Below, piece by piece: positions 11,530-25,010 of a stretch of 64,000 nucleotides of DNA (position 1 is the first letter of the stretch; every line of letters begins with the position of its first letter). The position numbers were made by a program, and so were the translations under genes. The stretch comes from Arthrobotrys musiformis. Taxonomy: Eukaryota > Ascomycota > Orbiliomycetes > Orbiliales > Orbiliaceae. Under the pieces are notes generated by a model that was not told the DNA's origin, made no database searches, and saw nothing but the letters and a program-made list of their open reading frames with translations. Location: assembly GCA_036971715.1 (NCBI GenBank), contig JAVHJL010000011.1:372001-436000 (forward strand), given 5' to 3'.

Positions 11530-14500
11530 ATGGACGACAGCATTGTTTCCACGCTAGGTACCGGTGCTAAGTACCCGCAGGACTGGACTGCTGAAGAAGT
11601 GGTCAACTTCCTGTCAAAACCTCGACGACCTCCTCCCGTTCAAAAATTCTTCCAGTCAGATGCTGGGAGAGCTTTGTTTATAGATAACGAAATCACAGGA
11701 GCCGTTCTCCTAGATGCTGGCTCGTTCACTATAGATACGTTAGAAAAGCATCTGGGTATCAGACAGGTCGGCTTGCGTATCCTACTCTGGAACATCATCT
11801 TGGAAATCCGGAGAAAGTACCCCCAGCGACCAGATATCGACCTCGTGGACGATGATCTTCTACTGCCTCCACCCCAGATCCAGGACGACAGCCTTGTTAT
11901 CAGACGGATAGACGAAGGAGACGACGGCTTTCATATGCAGCAGGTACCTGAAACGAGAGTACTGAAGTTTGGTTCTCTCCAGAGGTATGCCGATGAAGCA
12001 GTCCTGGATGCCAGAGTCGAATGGTCGGGCCCTCTTGTCAGTACACCTAGTAAGCTTGTCACAAGGGAAGCTCATTCTATCTTCAGGCTAAGGAATGGGG
12101 AGGACGACAACATCGACGCTGATGGGGAGCCTACGAATCCTCAAAGCCGGAGAATTTCAACACCGCAACTAAATATTGCTGATCGAGAGGAGAACGACGA
12201 CATCGATGCCGCCGGTGAGCCTGCGGGTCCTCGGGGCCGGAGAATTTCAACACCCGAACCAAATTTTGCCAATACGGAGGAGGACTTTGATGTTAGAGCC
12301 TCAAAGCGTCCTCGCCTCAGTGATGGCAACGACCCAGACATCTTAACACGGGCGGCACCGCCGCAGACGACTCAGGTTGGTGAGGCAGACGTGGACGACA
12401 GTATGAGCACGGGTGTCGTTGAGGAAGGCCAGCCTGACGATTCGACACTCAGGGCACAGCGACCTGATTATCATGTTGTCACTGAAGATCTTCCCGGCAT
12501 GGAGGAGTTCTCTCCGATTGGAAACCCAGCCGAAGCTCCCCTTCTTAGGTTGAGGGGGCACTCAGTTGAACAAGAACCAACCGTGACTGAGACCGAATTC
12601 ACCACCTCTTCCTCTCCGAGCCCACCCCGCCGTTCACGGGCACCAAGGCCGCGTAGGTTGCGTCCATTGAAGTCCAAGGGATATCTAGATCGTCGTCCTC
12701 TCACTGCGAGCGGTATGACATTAGTTGGCGAGGACTCAGATGATAGTGATTCCTTTTGTATCCCCAAAAAGGTCTCACCCGGCACACGCAGGGGGGCTGC
12801 TCGAATTATAAATGCTTTTCTACACAAGAAATGCGTCGACACGGCAACAATTGACGGTAAATTCCATCTTGCTTACAGGCACCATACTCTTCGCCACCTC
12901 CATCGTTTTCAAAGGGATCCAATTACTATCATCAATGAAGAGACCGTTCACGCCGGTGAGAACATCAAGGCTCACATTTCAAAATTACCCAACCTCGATG
13001 TCCGGAAGCAACTTTATCGACCAAAGCCAGACCGTGTTCAGTTTATGAACGTTAATGACACTTTAGACCTGAAACGGATGGACCCTTGGGAAACGGTTGA
13101 AGATGATCAGTTCTACCAAGCCTTGGGTGAAAAGCATGACCTCCTCGCAAGCAATCAAAGCGGAAGTCGCTTCGTATATCTCGAATACGATGTTGACGGT
13201 CGTGGGCCAAGCCCGGGTCTTGATTTGGAAACCGAGCGAGAACTGCGACAAGAACAGGCGTCGCACGATCAAAAACTGGCGAGAAAACGTGCTGGAAACC
13301 CACTAACCCTCGAAGAGATGCAGGTGATCTGGGACGAGGTTAAGGGTCAAGTTGCGAGGAAGTGGCAGGAGAAAACGCTCCCCACCCTGGAAAGGAACAA
13401 ATACAATTACTGGGTACGTGCTGACAGGAACGGTACGCGCAAGGCAACTGTCATCAAAGCACATAAAGAAATCCAAAAGCTCGATGAGCGGCTTCAAGAT
13501 CAATGGGAAGGGTATCTAAAAAGTAACTGGTACTCCATAACCCAATTGAGGAGCTTTATGAGGGCAAAATCGAAACCCAGTATCCAAGACCGCGAGAAGG
13601 CGATTTGGTGCCGTGATACCATCAAGGGGAAAAGACCTGAAATGCCTGACGATCCGGCTCCCTTTGAGCCTCTGCCAAGGGGGACTTCTAGGCGAGGCGA
13701 GGTCGAGGATGCAGAAGGTGAACCAACCGCCATCGATGAAGAAGATATCGATGGATCCAACGATGATGAAGACGAGGATCCCTACGATAGTGGGTCTGAT
13801 ATGGGCGGATTCATCGTCAATGACAACGTCTACGACGAAGGAGACGAGAGCACCAGGGTGGAGAACGATGCCGTGGTAGCACGGCTCAAAAGCAGATATC
13901 TTGACGACGAGTTGGCTGAAGGCTTGGTGTTAGAAGATGCGGATGAAGAGGAGCCACCTAAGCAGAGGAGGAGAAATCGCCCAATCCCTAAACTCTACGC
14001 CACTCACCCTGATGGGGACACCGAACTCCCCGACGTCGAGTCTGAGACTAAAGAGGAGTCCAATTTGCTTCCAGGAGAGCAAAGGAAACACATGCGGGCT
14101 AGTAGTAATTCTTTCCAGTGGTTTTCGAACGAAATACCGGAAACCGCCCGAAATTCTGGGACGAGTGTTCCTGGGATTGGCCTTGAAGATAGTCACGACA
14201 GTTCTACCACTCTACTATCAGAGGACCCAATATCAAAACCCAACGAACCAAAAACAGCAGCTAACGAACCAGCCATCGGCTCTGAACTTATCGCCGCTCC
14301 CGAAACTATCGCTGAACCCGTTGCCGAACCCGTTGCCGAACCCGTCGCTGAACCACCAGCCGAGCCTGCCGTTAAGCCCGTCGCTCCCGTAAACGCCTCA
14401 AGTCAAGGATTCGGTGATACAGGCCCGTTCACTATAGAGCAGGGAACGCCACAGCCAATTGTCAAAACGGAAAATCCAATCCTAACTGTTTTCAACGGAG

Positions 14501-17500
14501 GCGAGGTTATTGACCTGACAGACGATACTCCGACATCAACCCCTACCAGCCCCGCAGCACCTAGTCCTTCCAAGAATCCAGCGACTGGGCAAGTCAGCGC
14601 CCCGATCGACTTAGATGAAGACATGATAGATGATGATATCGCACTTCAAATCGCCATTATTGAGTCCCGGGAGACGGCCCGTAAAGAGGGTGTGAGATTA
14701 AGCACCTCACCTCCGCCCGTTACCCAACTCCCTCCGCAACGATCATTAGCAGGAAGCTCATCCACTTCATCTTCTACTAGTAGAAAGGGTAAAAATAAAG
14801 CTACGGAACGTCCCAAGCTCTATAATGCTCTAGAAGGGGCTATGCGCTCTTGGAAAAAAGGGTTACAGGCTGAATATGATAAAAGTGCTGAAGCATTGTT
14901 ATCATTGAGGAGGCTCATCAGAGCAAGGAATAACCAAGACGATACAAATAATATTCTACACAAAGTCGTCAGTTGTTGGGAGGCCTCACAGAGCAAGCCC
15001 GCAGACACGTCAAGCCTAGGCATCAATGAGTAAGTTTGCCCACATATCCTCGATGAGTTTGATGCAACGAGATAACTAACAAGCGGCTTGTTTTTAACAG
15101 AACGGATAGACCGACCTATCAAATGCTTGCTCGTTTATACCTAGATTTCAGTTTCCCAGTTCGCAAAGGAATCCCATCTAAGACGATAAAGAATCTCCTT
15201 GATGAAAAAGAGAACTTTTTGAGATTCTTGAGGGACCTTACGCCTATCCTGGACCAAGTCGCCGGCTACGAAGGGGTGGATGCAGAATCTATCGGAGAAG
15301 ATAATTTGAGGAAAAGCTCCCAGGCAGCAGGAACGAATCCTAAGAGGTACATCTTAATTGAGTGAAATGACTGCATTCGTTTTTCCGTTGCGGCCTCTTT
15401 CACTTTTACCCATCTTCCTATCTCTACCCCCTTGGGCTCTCCCTTATTCTTGGACACTCTGACATTTAACTTTTCTACGTATTCTTCTACATTTCAGACC
15501 AATTAACCTCCCAAGCGAAAACGATGGGAGTCTCAAAGGAGCTCAAAACAAAGGGAAGGCAAAGGCACAAGAAAACCCTTTAGATTCCCTACTTGAGACC
15601 GACTCGGATGAGGAAACGCCACAGAGCCAACGATCCTTCATAGAAGTTACATCAGAGGCTGAAGCATCCCGAAGTGGCACAAACACCCCTCGCCGCCAGA
15701 AGATCAACCGTGTCCAGAAGGTTGATCACGAAACACAAAGAATTCGTCAACTAAATGACAAGGAACGCAATAAGTTAAGGGAACGAGAAAGAAGAGGTAT
15801 CAAAGCAGGCCAAAGCACCGAATTGATCAACTTGGGCCATCTAGCAAAAGATGACCCCATTTTTTTCCCAAACAGCAATCAACAACTGTACGATTTCCAG
15901 AAAGCAGGTGTACGGTTCTTGTGGAGGAACATTGTCGTCTCGGAAAAGAGAACTGGGGCGTTGTTGGCGCACACCATGGGCATGGGAAAGACTCGACAGG
16001 TGTAAGTCATTGGAATACGTCCCGTGGAATAATTTAACGACACTAATTTGATTTTGGTCGCCTTTAGTATTACCTTGCTTTGCGCAATTGCTGATGCTGC
16101 GGCTTCGGAAAAGCCGCAAACCCGTAGCCAAATACCCCCAGAGCTAAGGGACATGCGCGCTCTCATTGTTTGCCCTCCCGGACTCATTCAAAACTGGAGT
16201 GAAGAAATTTCAAAATGGGCAGACGGCGCCCTTGAGATGGTCTACCCGGTTACACAGGCCCTTAGCATGAACGAGAGGATTGAAGCCATTGAGAAATGGG
16301 CCGCTGATGGCACAGTGCTCATAATTGGCTACGAATCGCTGAGCCAGCTTTGTTCCAGGGGCAGATCTCTTGAGAAGGAGAGGGCCAGACTTGAGAATGA
16401 TATCTCTCCTGCCGGCTTGGCGTCTAAAGATGCTCGGATGCAAGAACTCGAGGCGGAACTCCTACATTCGGAAAGCATCGAGAAGCTCCTACTGGAAACT
16501 CCAACAATTGTGGTCGCGGACGAGGCACACAAGATTAAAACCAAAACCTCGAGAATTGCCACGGTATTCAGGCAGTTCAAGACTCGGTCCCGCATCGCCA
16601 TGACTGGGTCACCTCTTGCCAACGACCTTACGGAGTACTTCCACATCATGAAGTGGGTTGACCCTGAGTATGCTGGAGACGAGCTTGAATTCAACAACAA
16701 CTTTAAGCTACCTATACGAGACGGCCTGTACATCAACTCCCTCGCCGAGGAAATCAAGGAGAGTAACAAGAAACAAAGGGAACTTATCACGCTGTGGGGG
16801 CCGAAGATGAATAGAGTTAACATGAAGCAAATCAAAGGTCTTGAGAACACGTTGCCCCCGAAGACGGAGTTTCTGATCACCTTGCCGTTAACCGAACTTC
16901 AATTCAAACTCTACGGTTTCTATGCTAAAGAAGCTAAGAGGGATACCGAAGAGGGTTACTACTCCGGCTTTTTCGATTTCGTTTCACAGCTTGGGGTACT
17001 TCTCAACCACCCACTTTTGTTTTGGGAGGCGTTTGAAAGAAGACAGGCGAAGAAGGGAGCGAAAGTTGAAGGGCCAGCCAAGAGCACAAAAATCACGGAG
17101 GTTTTAAGTGATGAGGATGCTGCCCCGGAGTTCTCTGAGGAACACGAGGCCGAAGTAGACCCGGATTCACAAGAGGCTATTCTCGGAGCCGATAATGCTG
17201 TTTCTGATCACCTGCAGGCTGTCATTACCGCCACTCAGAACCTTGATGATGCGGCCCACAGCTTCCGGTTCAAAGTCCTTCTCCAAATATTGGAGTCGTG
17301 TATAGCTATCAAAGAGAAGGTTTTAGTATTCTCTCAGTCTGTTGAGACATTGAAGTATATTGGGAGGGTTCTCCAGAAACAGAACATCGAGTTTGTCAAG
17401 ATCACCGGGAGTGTTTCAACAGCAAAAAGGCAATCTATCGCCAAAGGGTTCAATAATGAAGACAGTGATACCTTCGTATTCCTGATCAGCACCAAGGCTG

Positions 17501-19029
17501 GAGGGCTTGGGTTAAATATCCAAGCAGCTAGCAGAATCATCGTTTTCGACTCACAGTTCTCACCTCAGGATGAAGAACAGGCTGTCGGGCGTGCTTATCG
17601 TCTCGGACAAACGAAACATGTCTTCGTCTACAGGTTCAGGATCGGTGGAACACTTGAAGATGTTATACACAACAACTCCCTTCTCAAGATGTCATTGGCG
17701 GCAAGGCTTGTTGACAAAGCGACACCGGCGAGGAAAGCGAAGAAGTCGGAGGCCGCAGATTGGTTCAGGCCGCCAAAGTATATACCTAGAGATCCAGCTG
17801 GGTTTGAGAGCATGAAGGGGAAGGACCCTAAGGTCATGGATCAATTCCTCGAAGCGGATTGGTTAAGAGGGCTCGTTACTCAGGATATGTATGAGGTAAA
17901 TTACGATGAGCCCGAGGAGGAAGAGCCCGATGAAGCTGTCAAGACCGGTAGTGGGGGTACTTCAAACGGTGCACATTCAGAGCCTAGTGGGATAAATGGT
18001 GGAGGACTCGCCAACCCCCAAACTGTAAAAGCCCCCACAGGACCGTCCCGTGAAACTCCAAGACCATCGACGCCGGTAAGCAAAACCAGCAGGCCGTCTC
18101 TCCAAAATGCCACTGTTACTCGCACCCCACAGCAGAGGGAGGGCTTCCAAGCAAGGGTATGTAACAGTCGCAGAAAAGACTCCCAAAAGAGTTGTTTACT
18201 AATCTCCATGCTATAGATGAAAGAATTGAAGGGCAAGGGAGTCGAAAGGGCTTCAACACCATCTAGTGGAACAGCCAAACCACTTCAAAGCACTCCTAGA
18301 TCCGGCGCCCAGCCTTCTGAGTCTTTAGCTGGTCCGAGCACCGCTCCAAAAGGAACCATGAGTCAATCCAAAGGTGCAGCCGAACAAGTGAAAAGGGACA
18401 AGATTGCAACTAACAAAAATTCGAAGGAGGTGTGTAAGATGCAGCCAATCTGACAGTACTCAATGCTAACAACAATATTTTCAGCACAAGAGACCCCAGA
18501 CAAACGCAGCACCGCTTCCTCCTTCACTTGACGGCCCAAGCCAGGTACCTCCGCGAGTTCTTCCGAGCCAGACACCCAAAAAGACTCTACCTTCACAGGC
18601 CCCTCTGCGGGTCCTGCCTAGCCAGCGCGACCAGATTGCAGGCCCCCAAAGCCCAGTAGTATGTTCATAGCACCCTATCTACCGTCTATCCTGGAAGAAT
18701 ACTAATTTCAACAGACCCCGACTACACAATCGGCTGACAAAGGCGGAAGACCGAAAGCCCCAGGCGAAAGGTCTCCTCGCCCCTACAGCACTTTCCGCGA
18801 GTCCACCAACCGTTCCCAACGACCAGGTTTTAAAAAGCCGTATGATCGCCCGGAAGATACACGGAAAAAGACATCCGCCCCCCAGCAGAAGGCGCAAGAT
18901 AATTACCGCGGAGAGAGCTCAACTCCTCGAAGGCCACATTCGCCTTCGAGGGCCACTCCCCAGCGACGCCATGATTCAGAACGAAATCGACAGCACCCAC
19001 GACCTTCGAGCCCCCAGGATAGATCCTAA
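11530..19029 (+). CDS. Large SNF2-family DNA-dependent ATPase, ATRX/ARIP4 (Rad54-like) type, 2346 aa
   Basis: Seven exons join in frame: 11530-15029, 15101-15346, 15498-16001, 16068-18156, 18217-18429, 18485-18658 and 18715-19029 (7041 nt). Introns start GTAAGT, GTACAT, GTAAGT, GTATGT, GTGTGT and GTATGT. The start is the ATG at 11530; the frame is open a few codons further but without ATG. Layout: a SAM-like helical domain (about 15-100, with WTAEEVVNFL and LGIRQVGLRILLW); about 1200 residues of acidic, mostly disordered sequence with a duplicated RRISTP block and an AEPV repeat; then the motor: Walker A HTMGMGKT (about 1407-1412), DEAH box (about 1568), GGLGLN (about 1895) and QAVGRAYRLGQ (about 1921). 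The HTMGMGKT form replaces DEGLGKT and resembles ATRX and ARIP4. The tail (about 1975-2346) is basic and Pro/Ser-rich. Such enzymes translocate on DNA and remodel chromatin; a role in recombination or silencing is inferred. Confidence 0.9.
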
Positions 19030-19935
19030 TCTCTCTTATCTCTCCTTGGCTCTCTAAGGCCTAAATATCCAAAATTTTAGTTCCCTATACAGCGACCTAC
19101 AAAAGTTATAGATTCTTAGGCGGTTAGGACGTTATTTTACTTGCCCATTTGCAGCTCAGAGGGGATATATTTTGGCGTTTGTTTTACAGGCGTCTGCAGG
19201 GACTCCGTACTTTCATGTTTGTCTTGTTTTCATATCTATTGCTATATTATCTCGTTCCTGGCGTTCCTAGCGTCCTTGGTTATATACATCCTTTTCTTAG
19301 AGATGCGGGCGTTTCCTGGAACGGTTTTTTCCTCTTTCGCTTGGTTGGGGGGAACAAGTTGGTTTTGCTATTTCCTCTCCTACACTTGCTGCGCTTTTAT
19401 CAGATCTACGTATATATCACGTTGTCATTGAGAATGGGTTAGTTCAATACACAAGACAGGTCATGGTTTTCATGTCACAGTAGGACGTCTTATTCGTCCC
19501 GATCACCCGCATTCGAACGATATCTTAAGCATCGATACGTGAATCCAATGAGTTCTCGAATAGAAGCTTTCTTAACTAGTGTACAGCGAGACTACTATTA
19601 AATTAAAAAACGAATTGCTTGATTCATTCACATTCATTAGACATAAACTAATTACATACAATGCAAAAGAAGACCACAAATCCCAAAACCACGGCCACCG
19701 TAAAATTCCAATGCTAAATTTAAAACTCCGATAACAATGTTTCCCATGCAGTTCCCTACCAGTGCCCCAAGGCCATCATATAGTTATAGACAAAACAAAA
19801 AACTCCGCGCGTATATGTAAATATCCCCTTGACCCCGATGTCCTGGCTTGAATTACTCACAAAGCAAAAGAAATATGTATATCACGTAGACCATCATAAG
19901 AAAGGAAAAGAAACGAAAGATAGCAGGCAAGGGAA
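19030..19935. other. Convergent 3' flanks, no gene seen
   Basis: About 900 bases between the ends of two genes facing each other. Two overlapping hydrophobic frames near 19141-19442 (about 96 codons each) are T-rich, cover the same bases in different frames and have no homology that I recognise, so they are probably 3'UTR of the SNF2 gene. Confidence 0.5.
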
Positions 19936-20504
19936 TCAGAAACAGGGACTTAGATGAGTCACCATTAACTCCCCACTTACACCTTCCACCGAAACCGCAG
20001 GGCCGATGTGTTCAATCTCAGGCAACCTATAAACGAAATGTCCAGGTGCCTTCATGACCGCTTCCAGCACAGCGTTCTCCCCGCCCCCGAACTCGGGGCA
20101 TAATTTTACCATGGGATGGTCACCTGTTCCCATCCCGCCGGCGACTTCGATAACATCCCCTGTATCCCCGAGGATATAGGCTGCTTTCCCTGTGTTTGGG
20201 GAGTGCAAAACTAATGTACCATCCGAGTTAGGGCAGATGGGGTCTTGGAGGTGGTTCCAGCCGTGGTTGTTCTTGATTGCTTGGAGGGAGTGCGGTGTTG
20301 GGTTTACTATTGTTATTGTGATTACCGAGGGGGTTGAGGAGAGTGTGTATTGGGTTGTTGGGGTTGTGGGGGCTATCGATTTAATATGTGTGTTAGCTGG
20401 CAAATGTTGGATATTTTATATGGGGCCGGTGGACTTGGAGGCTTACTTGAGGGGAGGGAATCTGTGTCCGATAAGCTCGCTGTCGAAATACTTGATCTCG
20501 ACAT
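19936..20504 (-). CDS. Small unrecognised protein, 164 aa, two exons
   Basis: Exon 1 (20504-20447) starts MSRSSISTASLSDTDSLPS and ends in phase 1 at GTAAGC. The 74-nt intron holds a GCTAACAC branch site and ends GATAG, and exon 2 (20372-19936) continues in frame to a TGA. The longest uninterrupted frame has no ATG of its own near its 5' end, which supports the spliced start. The product has a Thr/Pro/Ser-rich N-terminal third and a compact C-terminal part with several glycines (GDTGDVIEVAGGMGTGDHP, EFGGGENAV). There is no signal peptide or membrane segment. I recognise no family. Cytosolic or nuclear location is a guess from the lack of targeting signals. Confidence 0.6.
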
Positions 20505-23308
20505 TTTTTCTTTGTTGTTTTTGAAATCGAGAAAATAAATGAAAGGGTTTAATTATATTTATGATTGAAACGAGTTTTAGGGCGGGTATATATTCTAGAC
20601 GCGGTTGTATTTTGAGGTATGTTGAAAAGTTGAGGCCTTGTTTGTCGTAGAATTGAACTAATTGTCTCGACTGAACTTGTTTTATAGGCCCAGGCAAGTG
20701 TTTAACATCAAGACCCGGCCAAAAAACCAGTCTTATAGAAATACCTCCAGGCTTTGAAAGAGAAAGAGAAAAAGAAAGAAAGAAAAGTAAAATAAGAGCA
20801 GAAGAAAAAAAGAAAGTGACAAATCTGCAGGGCGAGTTACAAAAGGCCCACAAAGACGGTACAGCCGTCCGTCGGAACTCTCGTTCTCGCAATTGAGATG
20901 CACGATTGGAGGCTCAGCTGCTTTTCCACCCCAGCCAGCAAACCCCCTTCGCACAAGAATTTCGATTTCGATTGAGAAAGGATAAACCCGTATAGGTAGA
21001 CCCGAGTAAGGTTTTGTTCACCCGGGAAAAACGGACAGACAGGATACAATCGAAAAAAAAGAAAAATCGGTAAACGTTAAGTAAACGTTTATAGGATTCC
21101 CGCTCCCGTTCCCGCGTTCTTTCTTTTCCCCTTTAGTCTGCAGCGGTATTTATTCTGATTGTAATAGCTGGGAAGATGAGGAAGAAAAATGGAGGGGGGA
21201 GGCGCGGTTACACAAAGATGATTAATATCGACGACCACCTTTTCCTGTGGGAGAACGTTTAAAGTTTTTCAAGAAATGTGCATGTACGTGTATCCTTATG
21301 TACGGTATGAATTTATGTAGGTATGGTATGGAGTAGGGTATATTTAATGCGTGTGTCCAGCTGGGCCGTGACTACGTGGTCAAGAAAAGCCGGAAGGATA
21401 TACACCAGCCCTGCCCTTTTTATATGTGCACAAGCCCCTCCGACTCGAGACTTTTTTAAGGCGAGCCGAACGAACCCTTCTTTTTTCTTTTGGTTTCCTT
21501 TTCTTCTCTGGCTGGTTTTGGGGTGGGTTCGCCTATGTGCGAAAATGCATCCCGTTGTGTCTTCGATTGGCGGGGTTAATGATTCTGGCCCAGATCGCCA
21601 AGTTCAATGCAGGTACTGGTGAATAACGCGGCCTGGACTGGGTTCTCTCTGTTTTTCGCCTTCGAATTCTCTAGTTCGTAGTGTCGGTTCGGTTCAGCCC
21701 AAAGGTCGTTTTCAAGAACAAGCTGTTGTGAAGAATAAGACAAGGGTCTGTGGGGGCGCTGCTTAGCTCGCGCACCGGATCTAGAACTTCGAACTTCATG
21801 CCCTTCCCATCGATATCATATTGTCCTGTCATATTTCTTTCTTTGCTGCTTTTTGTTCTATCCCTTCGTTCATTCCATGTTCGCTAAAGGCCATGGCCCG
21901 GCCGTCCGTCTCAAAGAGGGTCGTCAGCCACATTCCTCGCTCACTTTTATCTTTCTTGTCCTGATTGCTTATTTTTTTCTTTTGTTTTTATTCTTATGTA
22001 TGGACCAGGCATGGAATTACGTACTTCGGCATGTCGGCACATAGGATTTTTTTTTATTTTTTATTTTCGGGGTATTTTAAAGCTATAAGAGCGATAGTAT
22101 TGACCGAAATGAACGATCTCGACATCGACGAAAACCCGCATTTTCGATACCTGATTGGTCCCGCTGCCCAATTTTGTTCGGCAATTCAGGCCCTTGTTTA
22201 AAAAAGCTGCGGCGGGAAGTACGTTGGTGCGCGGTGCAGTACGCAGACGGGTCATGTCGAGGGGCCATATTAGCGATGATGAGATGTTGCAGCTGGGTTC
22301 ATGGGGGTTATTTCATGATTACACGCATGCGGTGCAATTACTTCGTGAACCAAAACAAAATCGAAACGAACATGAATATGGCAGATTTTTCTTCCTACTT
22401 CCTTTCTTTTTTTTCTAAGAAATCGAATCCTGTAGAGTGGAAGCTAAGCACAAAAGTCAGTATAACTGTAGATTACACAAAATCGGGGGCAACCGTTTAA
22501 ATCGTTTTCGATTCAAATCGAGGGAAAAAGGAAAACCGGCCAACACGAGTTTAGTAACACCAGCTGAAGGGGGGACGGGAAAAAAAGCGGGATTCCATTC
22601 GGGCTGCATTTGCGAATGGTTCGTGCAACCGCGACATGCGAATGGGACGGATCCGGATAACTCGCTGTTGGGAGTCGAAACTTCGATCTACGATGGATCG
22701 AAAGAAAAAACAAATACAGCCGTCAAAAACGGGGGGTCCAAGCTTTTCTCCGAATTGACAGATGTCGTCCGAAAACAGGGAGGTATATTAGCCTGTAGCC
22801 TTAATTCGAACGGCGCTGACGGGGGGACGCGAATGATGCCTCTGTTCTGGTTGTTCCAATCCTGTAATCCCGAAATAATAAAAAAGGCGGGGCAAGAATA
22901 AAAAAAAGGAAAGCTAGAGGGAAGGAATAAGTAGAAGGAAAGATCTTAAGAAAGAAAGGCCCGGTGAAGAGTTAGAGAAACATAGAAGAAGAATCAAGAG
23001 GTTAACTTAGCTCCCTAACCAGCTAACGGCTCCGATTTTCTTCTTAATCCTTTTATTTCCTTCCTCTGAATGTAAGCCCTTTCGCTCTCCCGGGTAATAT
23101 GAACGTGGTATGCAAACGTTAACCAGTGACAATACTTGTATTTCCCAACGGCTAGGTCTATAGGGCCGGGCTAACCAACAACAGCTCAATAACGCTTTCA
23201 GCCATAAAAGATAAACAGGTCCTTCTTCGTCTCGGGCATAAGCGTGTTTTGTGCAAACTCAGGTCGACGTCTCGATTATGCATAGACAACCGTACGTCGT
23301 AATTGTAT
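20505..23308. other. Intergenic region, no supported gene
   Basis: About 2.8 kb upstream of the 164-aa gene and downstream of the 337-aa gene. The first 600 bases have A/G-rich and T-rich blocks typical of a promoter and leader. A 154-codon frame at 22437-22901 starts with GTG and has no recognisable content. Repeated GTAAACGTT-like words occur near 21070-21090. Confidence 0.4.
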
Positions 23309-24396
23309 TCAAGCATAGAACGAAACAGCTTCAACCCAGAACTCCCAACTTTCCCGCTTGCCTAAATCATTGGACCCCCGACTCAAGTCATCACCATCAT
23401 TATATTTCGGTATGCCAACGAGATAGTCATGTGAGATCTCAACTCGGTATGGCTCTAACCCAGCAGTATCGTGGTTTTGTACAGTAACCATCAATTGATC
23501 AATCTTCCTTTGCCAACCAAAACTAGAGGGCGAAAATTGATCGACGATTTTTGGCTCAGGGTCAACTTCTAGCGCCAAACAAACAGCCAGGCACAGTTCT
23601 AAAATTTGTGATTCAACTTGATCTTGTGAATGAAAAATCTGAGACATGGAAGCTGACCATTCCGATGTCGCATGGGTCCAGTGAAGGACAAAAAGATCTT
23701 GTCGTTGTTGTAAAAAATCGGGATCCGTTTGGTTGTTTTTGAACATCTCCGAATAAAGCTGGTCGATATCACCCCCTCGGCATGGAGATGTGGTCGTAGA
23801 TACATTCTGCTCGAGGAGAGACGAGGGCCCTCGGTTCGGTCCCGAATTCTCTCCACCATGTTCTGTTGCGAGATAATCGTTTTTTACTTAGCTTTAGAGG
23901 TTATATATCTTTCGAAGACAGGGGACTTGCGACTACCTTTCGCCATTGAGTCTTGATTCTCAGAGTACACGTATCGGGATTGGTATTCAGGCGAGTTTCT
24001 ATCCAACATTCCGGCAAGAGCGGACAAATCGAATCTTGTGGTCTCATAAGTAGTAAAATTGTGGGGCCGTACACGGGAGAGGTATCGAATAGACTCTTTT
24101 CGAGCCTGTAGGTTCGAAATTTCCATACGAGCCCGCTTACGTCGCTCTTTCCGACTTAGTGGGGGGTTCGGCTCTTTTGGTGATACGTTCTCGCTATTTT
24201 GAAATTGAGAGTCGCCGAATACCTCAATCTCTTGATATAAGGAGGGGCTCACGTTCGAGCAGGGAACGACGTGAGAACAATGCCCGGGAATGCAGTTGGG
24301 ATCGTCACCTTCAAAGGTTCGATGGAGCTGGGGCGAATCTACTTTCTGCTCGAAGCCGGCGGGCTGAGATTCGCTGAGTGAGGAAGCACAATTCAT
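23309..24396 (-). CDS. Unrecognised 337-aa protein, two exons
   Basis: Exon 1 (24396-23937) and exon 2 (23862-23309) join in phase 1 across a 74-nt intron (GTAGTC donor, CAACAG acceptor), giving 1014 nt without a stop. The donor is off-consensus, but the frame on each side is open and of similar composition. Residues 82-90 are the basic run RKERRKRAR, followed by a leucine-containing stretch with ISNLQARKESIRYLSRV; this is vaguely like the basic region of a fungal bZIP factor but lacks the conserved Asn and Arg pattern. The C-terminal half has LELCLAVCLALEVDP, a hydrophobic helix-like segment, and ends in VEAVSFYA. A nuclear regulator is one possibility; I do not assign it. The gene ends convergently with nothing close by on its left. 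Confidence 0.55.
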
Positions 24397-25010
24397 TTTG
24401 ACTGGCTGCCGTGTACCTATATGGTTGTATCAGTATCCGAAAGGGCGACAATATATTTTGCTAGCCTCGAGCTCGATCAATTTGCAACTTTGACTGGCCG
24501 CGTGGAGGATCGATACCCGCTGGTGCCTCATACAGAAGATCAATACCGAGCAGGTACTAGGTCTTGCTGTTGGCCGAGATGAGGAGACGGCGGTTTAAAG
24601 ACGCTATACAATCAACCCCACCGTCAGAGGGGATACCATAATTATAGTATATCTCTCGTCCACGATTCAAATTCAACCTTGCAAGACCAAATTCGATCCA
24701 TTAATGAGGAGATCACCGCCACAAACAGGCTATCATGTCGTGGTCCAAATGTGTTGGCGACAAACGAAGCGTGCGTTGACCGTGTGGTATTTATTCGATC
24801 ACGTGCCCGAATGGCTGACCAACCAAGAGCGAGAGCCACGCCAGTACGCAAGCTCCAAAGCCCGATACCGTGCCTCCTCCAACTTCCACTTCCACGACCC
24901 ACATCTCGAAACACCATCACCAACGGCCTGGGACCTTTTACGGCTTCTGATAGAGGAAACTGATACCGTACATTTTTCCTATATCGCTGATATAGATAAA
25001 GAAACGCGTC
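24397..25010. other. Divergent promoter region before Rpt2
   Basis: This 614-base stretch separates the 337-aa gene (left, minus) and RPT2 (right, plus), so both promoters lie here. Overlapping 94-156-codon frames on both strands cover 24642-25112; one plus-strand frame (24704-25051, ATG start) reaches across the RPT2 start in another frame and could act as an upstream ORF if included in the transcript. I do not count it as a gene. Confidence 0.45.

Noticed and set aside
22437..22901. 154-codon plus frame
   Set aside because: Starts at GTG, no ATG near the start, no recognisable content.
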